Notes under the pieces: generated by a model | What the model was told of the DNA's origin: nothing | Databases searched by the model: none | The model's input: the letters and a program-made list of their open reading frames with translations, nothing else | Part shown: positions 63,858 through 64,000 of the stretch, piece after piece | Layout: every line of letters starts with the position of its first letter | How positions within the stretch are numbered: position 1 is the first letter of the stretch | Assembly (NCBI RefSeq): GCF_029227915.1 | Contig: NC_079883.1 | Span: 30,816,001 to 30,880,000 of the forward strand | DNA: 64,000 nucleotides | Direction: 5' to 3' | From: Hydractinia symbiolongicarpus | Lineage: Eukaryota; Cnidaria; Hydrozoa; Anthoathecata; Hydractiniidae | Made by a program: the position numbers and the translations under genes

Positions 63858-63916
63858 ATGGAAACTGGTGGAAGTACAATGGACACTGTTGCTGCCTCAG
63901 CAAAAAAGAAATACAG
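63858..63916 (+). CDS. Putative first exon of a second transposase copy
   Basis: ATG at 63858 has a favourable context (AAAAATGG, A at -3 and G at +4) and opens METGGSTMDTVAASAKKKY, ending in AG before GTATGAGT, a strong donor at 63917. Without splicing the frame runs only into satellite and stops. The exon ends in phase 2. Joined to the acceptor at 60145 it gives Ser then YMCICKIFESS, which is in the zinc-finger frame, and a Lys-rich stretch just before a CxC finger is common in this family. The exon therefore looks like exon 1 of the same gene type, lying upstream of another satellite-filled intron. It is only 59 nt, so the assignment rests on splice signal, phase and position rather than on similarity. 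Confidence 0.6.
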
Positions 63917-63936
63917 GTATGAGTATATATATACAA
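63917..63936 (+). other. Donor site and short unique start of the putative intron 1
   Basis: GTATGAGTATATATATACAA lies between the exon and the first recognisable satellite base. This is all the non-satellite sequence at the 5' end of the intron; at the 3' end (60139-60144) only TATCAG remains. Confidence 0.6.
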
Positions 63937-64000
63937 TTAAAGTATCGTTCTGGAAATGAGTTTACACCCTGGGTACTTTCTTTGTACACTTTTGACTATA
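63937..64000 (+). repeat. Satellite resumes, partial monomer
   Basis: TTAAAGTATCGTTCTGGAAA, then ATGAGTTTACACC, CTGGGTACTTTC and TTTGTACACTTTTGACTATA, match the monomer in the same orientation. The start corresponds to the monomer position at which the left array stops. The array continues past the window edge. Confidence 0.93.

Noticed and set aside
60139-63936. A piggyBac-type insertion flanked by TTAA
   Set aside because: The coding content is CACTA/EnSpm-like, no terminal inverted repeats are visible next to the TTAA sites, and the left edge lies in coding sequence rather than at an element end.
1-64000. rRNA or tRNA genes
   Set aside because: I saw no rRNA-like blocks and no tRNA cloverleaf with A and B box motifs in the island or the monomer.

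Overview
The window is eukaryotic and has two parts. Positions 1-60138, and again from about 63935 to the right edge, are one continuous tandem satellite with a monomer of about 203 bp, all in one orientation and roughly 297 copies. Between them, at 60139-63934, lies a 3.8 kb AT-rich island. It carries exons 2-4 of a decayed CACTA/EnSpm-like transposase gene and, further right, an intact-looking first exon. The split exons with clear GT..AG introns, the T-rich introns and the transposase type (VNPMHNLFLGT, HLHLHLKDC and RYNG-type motifs) suggest an AT-rich animal such as a cnidarian (Hydra-like) or sponge. Some early-branching fungi carry the same family, so the host is a low-confidence guess.

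Array layout. Monomers fall into a few subtypes, most clearly A (CTTTTGACTATAC, GCCGAGTCC, TTTTATTCAGC), B (CATTCGACTATAC, GCCAAGCCC, TTTCATTAAGC) and C (CACTTTCATTAAGC followed by ACATTTCTGAAAAC). These are built into successive higher-order repeats whose period changes along the array: 904 bp (0.95-2.7 kb), 810 bp (2.95-4.5 kb), 609 bp (8.8-10 kb), 1419 then 1014 bp (11.5-15.6 kb), 609 bp x3 (15.6-17.4 kb), 2629 bp x2 (18.5-23.8 kb), about 1621 bp (24.6-29.9 kb), 1011 bp x2 (31.3-33.3 kb), a mosaic (33.3-42 kb), and a family of about 1215 bp (42-56 kb). The last 2.5 kb before the island holds more divergent monomers with no clear higher-order order. Rearranged monomers occur at about 1741, 2645, 2881, 39755 and 59135. 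One of these contains an inverted fragment of the repeat.

Island layout. Exon 2 (60145-60783), intron 2 (60784-61428, carrying a 223-bp direct tandem duplication), exon 3 (61429-62390), intron 3 (62391-62655) and exon 4 (62656-63253). The copy is broken by two in-frame TAG codons and two probable frameshifts. At 63858-63916 there is a first exon (ATG, then CAG|GTATGAGT donor). Satellite resumes about 20 bp after that donor.

Main idea. Exon 2 begins at an acceptor (TATCAG) directly at the right edge of the big array, and the first exon at 63858 has its donor directly at the left edge of the next array. Their phases match. The monomer is cut at the same internal point, with a shared TTAA, on both sides. 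The simplest reading is that the satellite arose by tandem amplification of nearly the whole first intron of this transposase gene, and that the window shows the end of one such expanded intron, the rest of that gene, and the start of the next unit. No protein-coding gene is supported inside the satellite itself.
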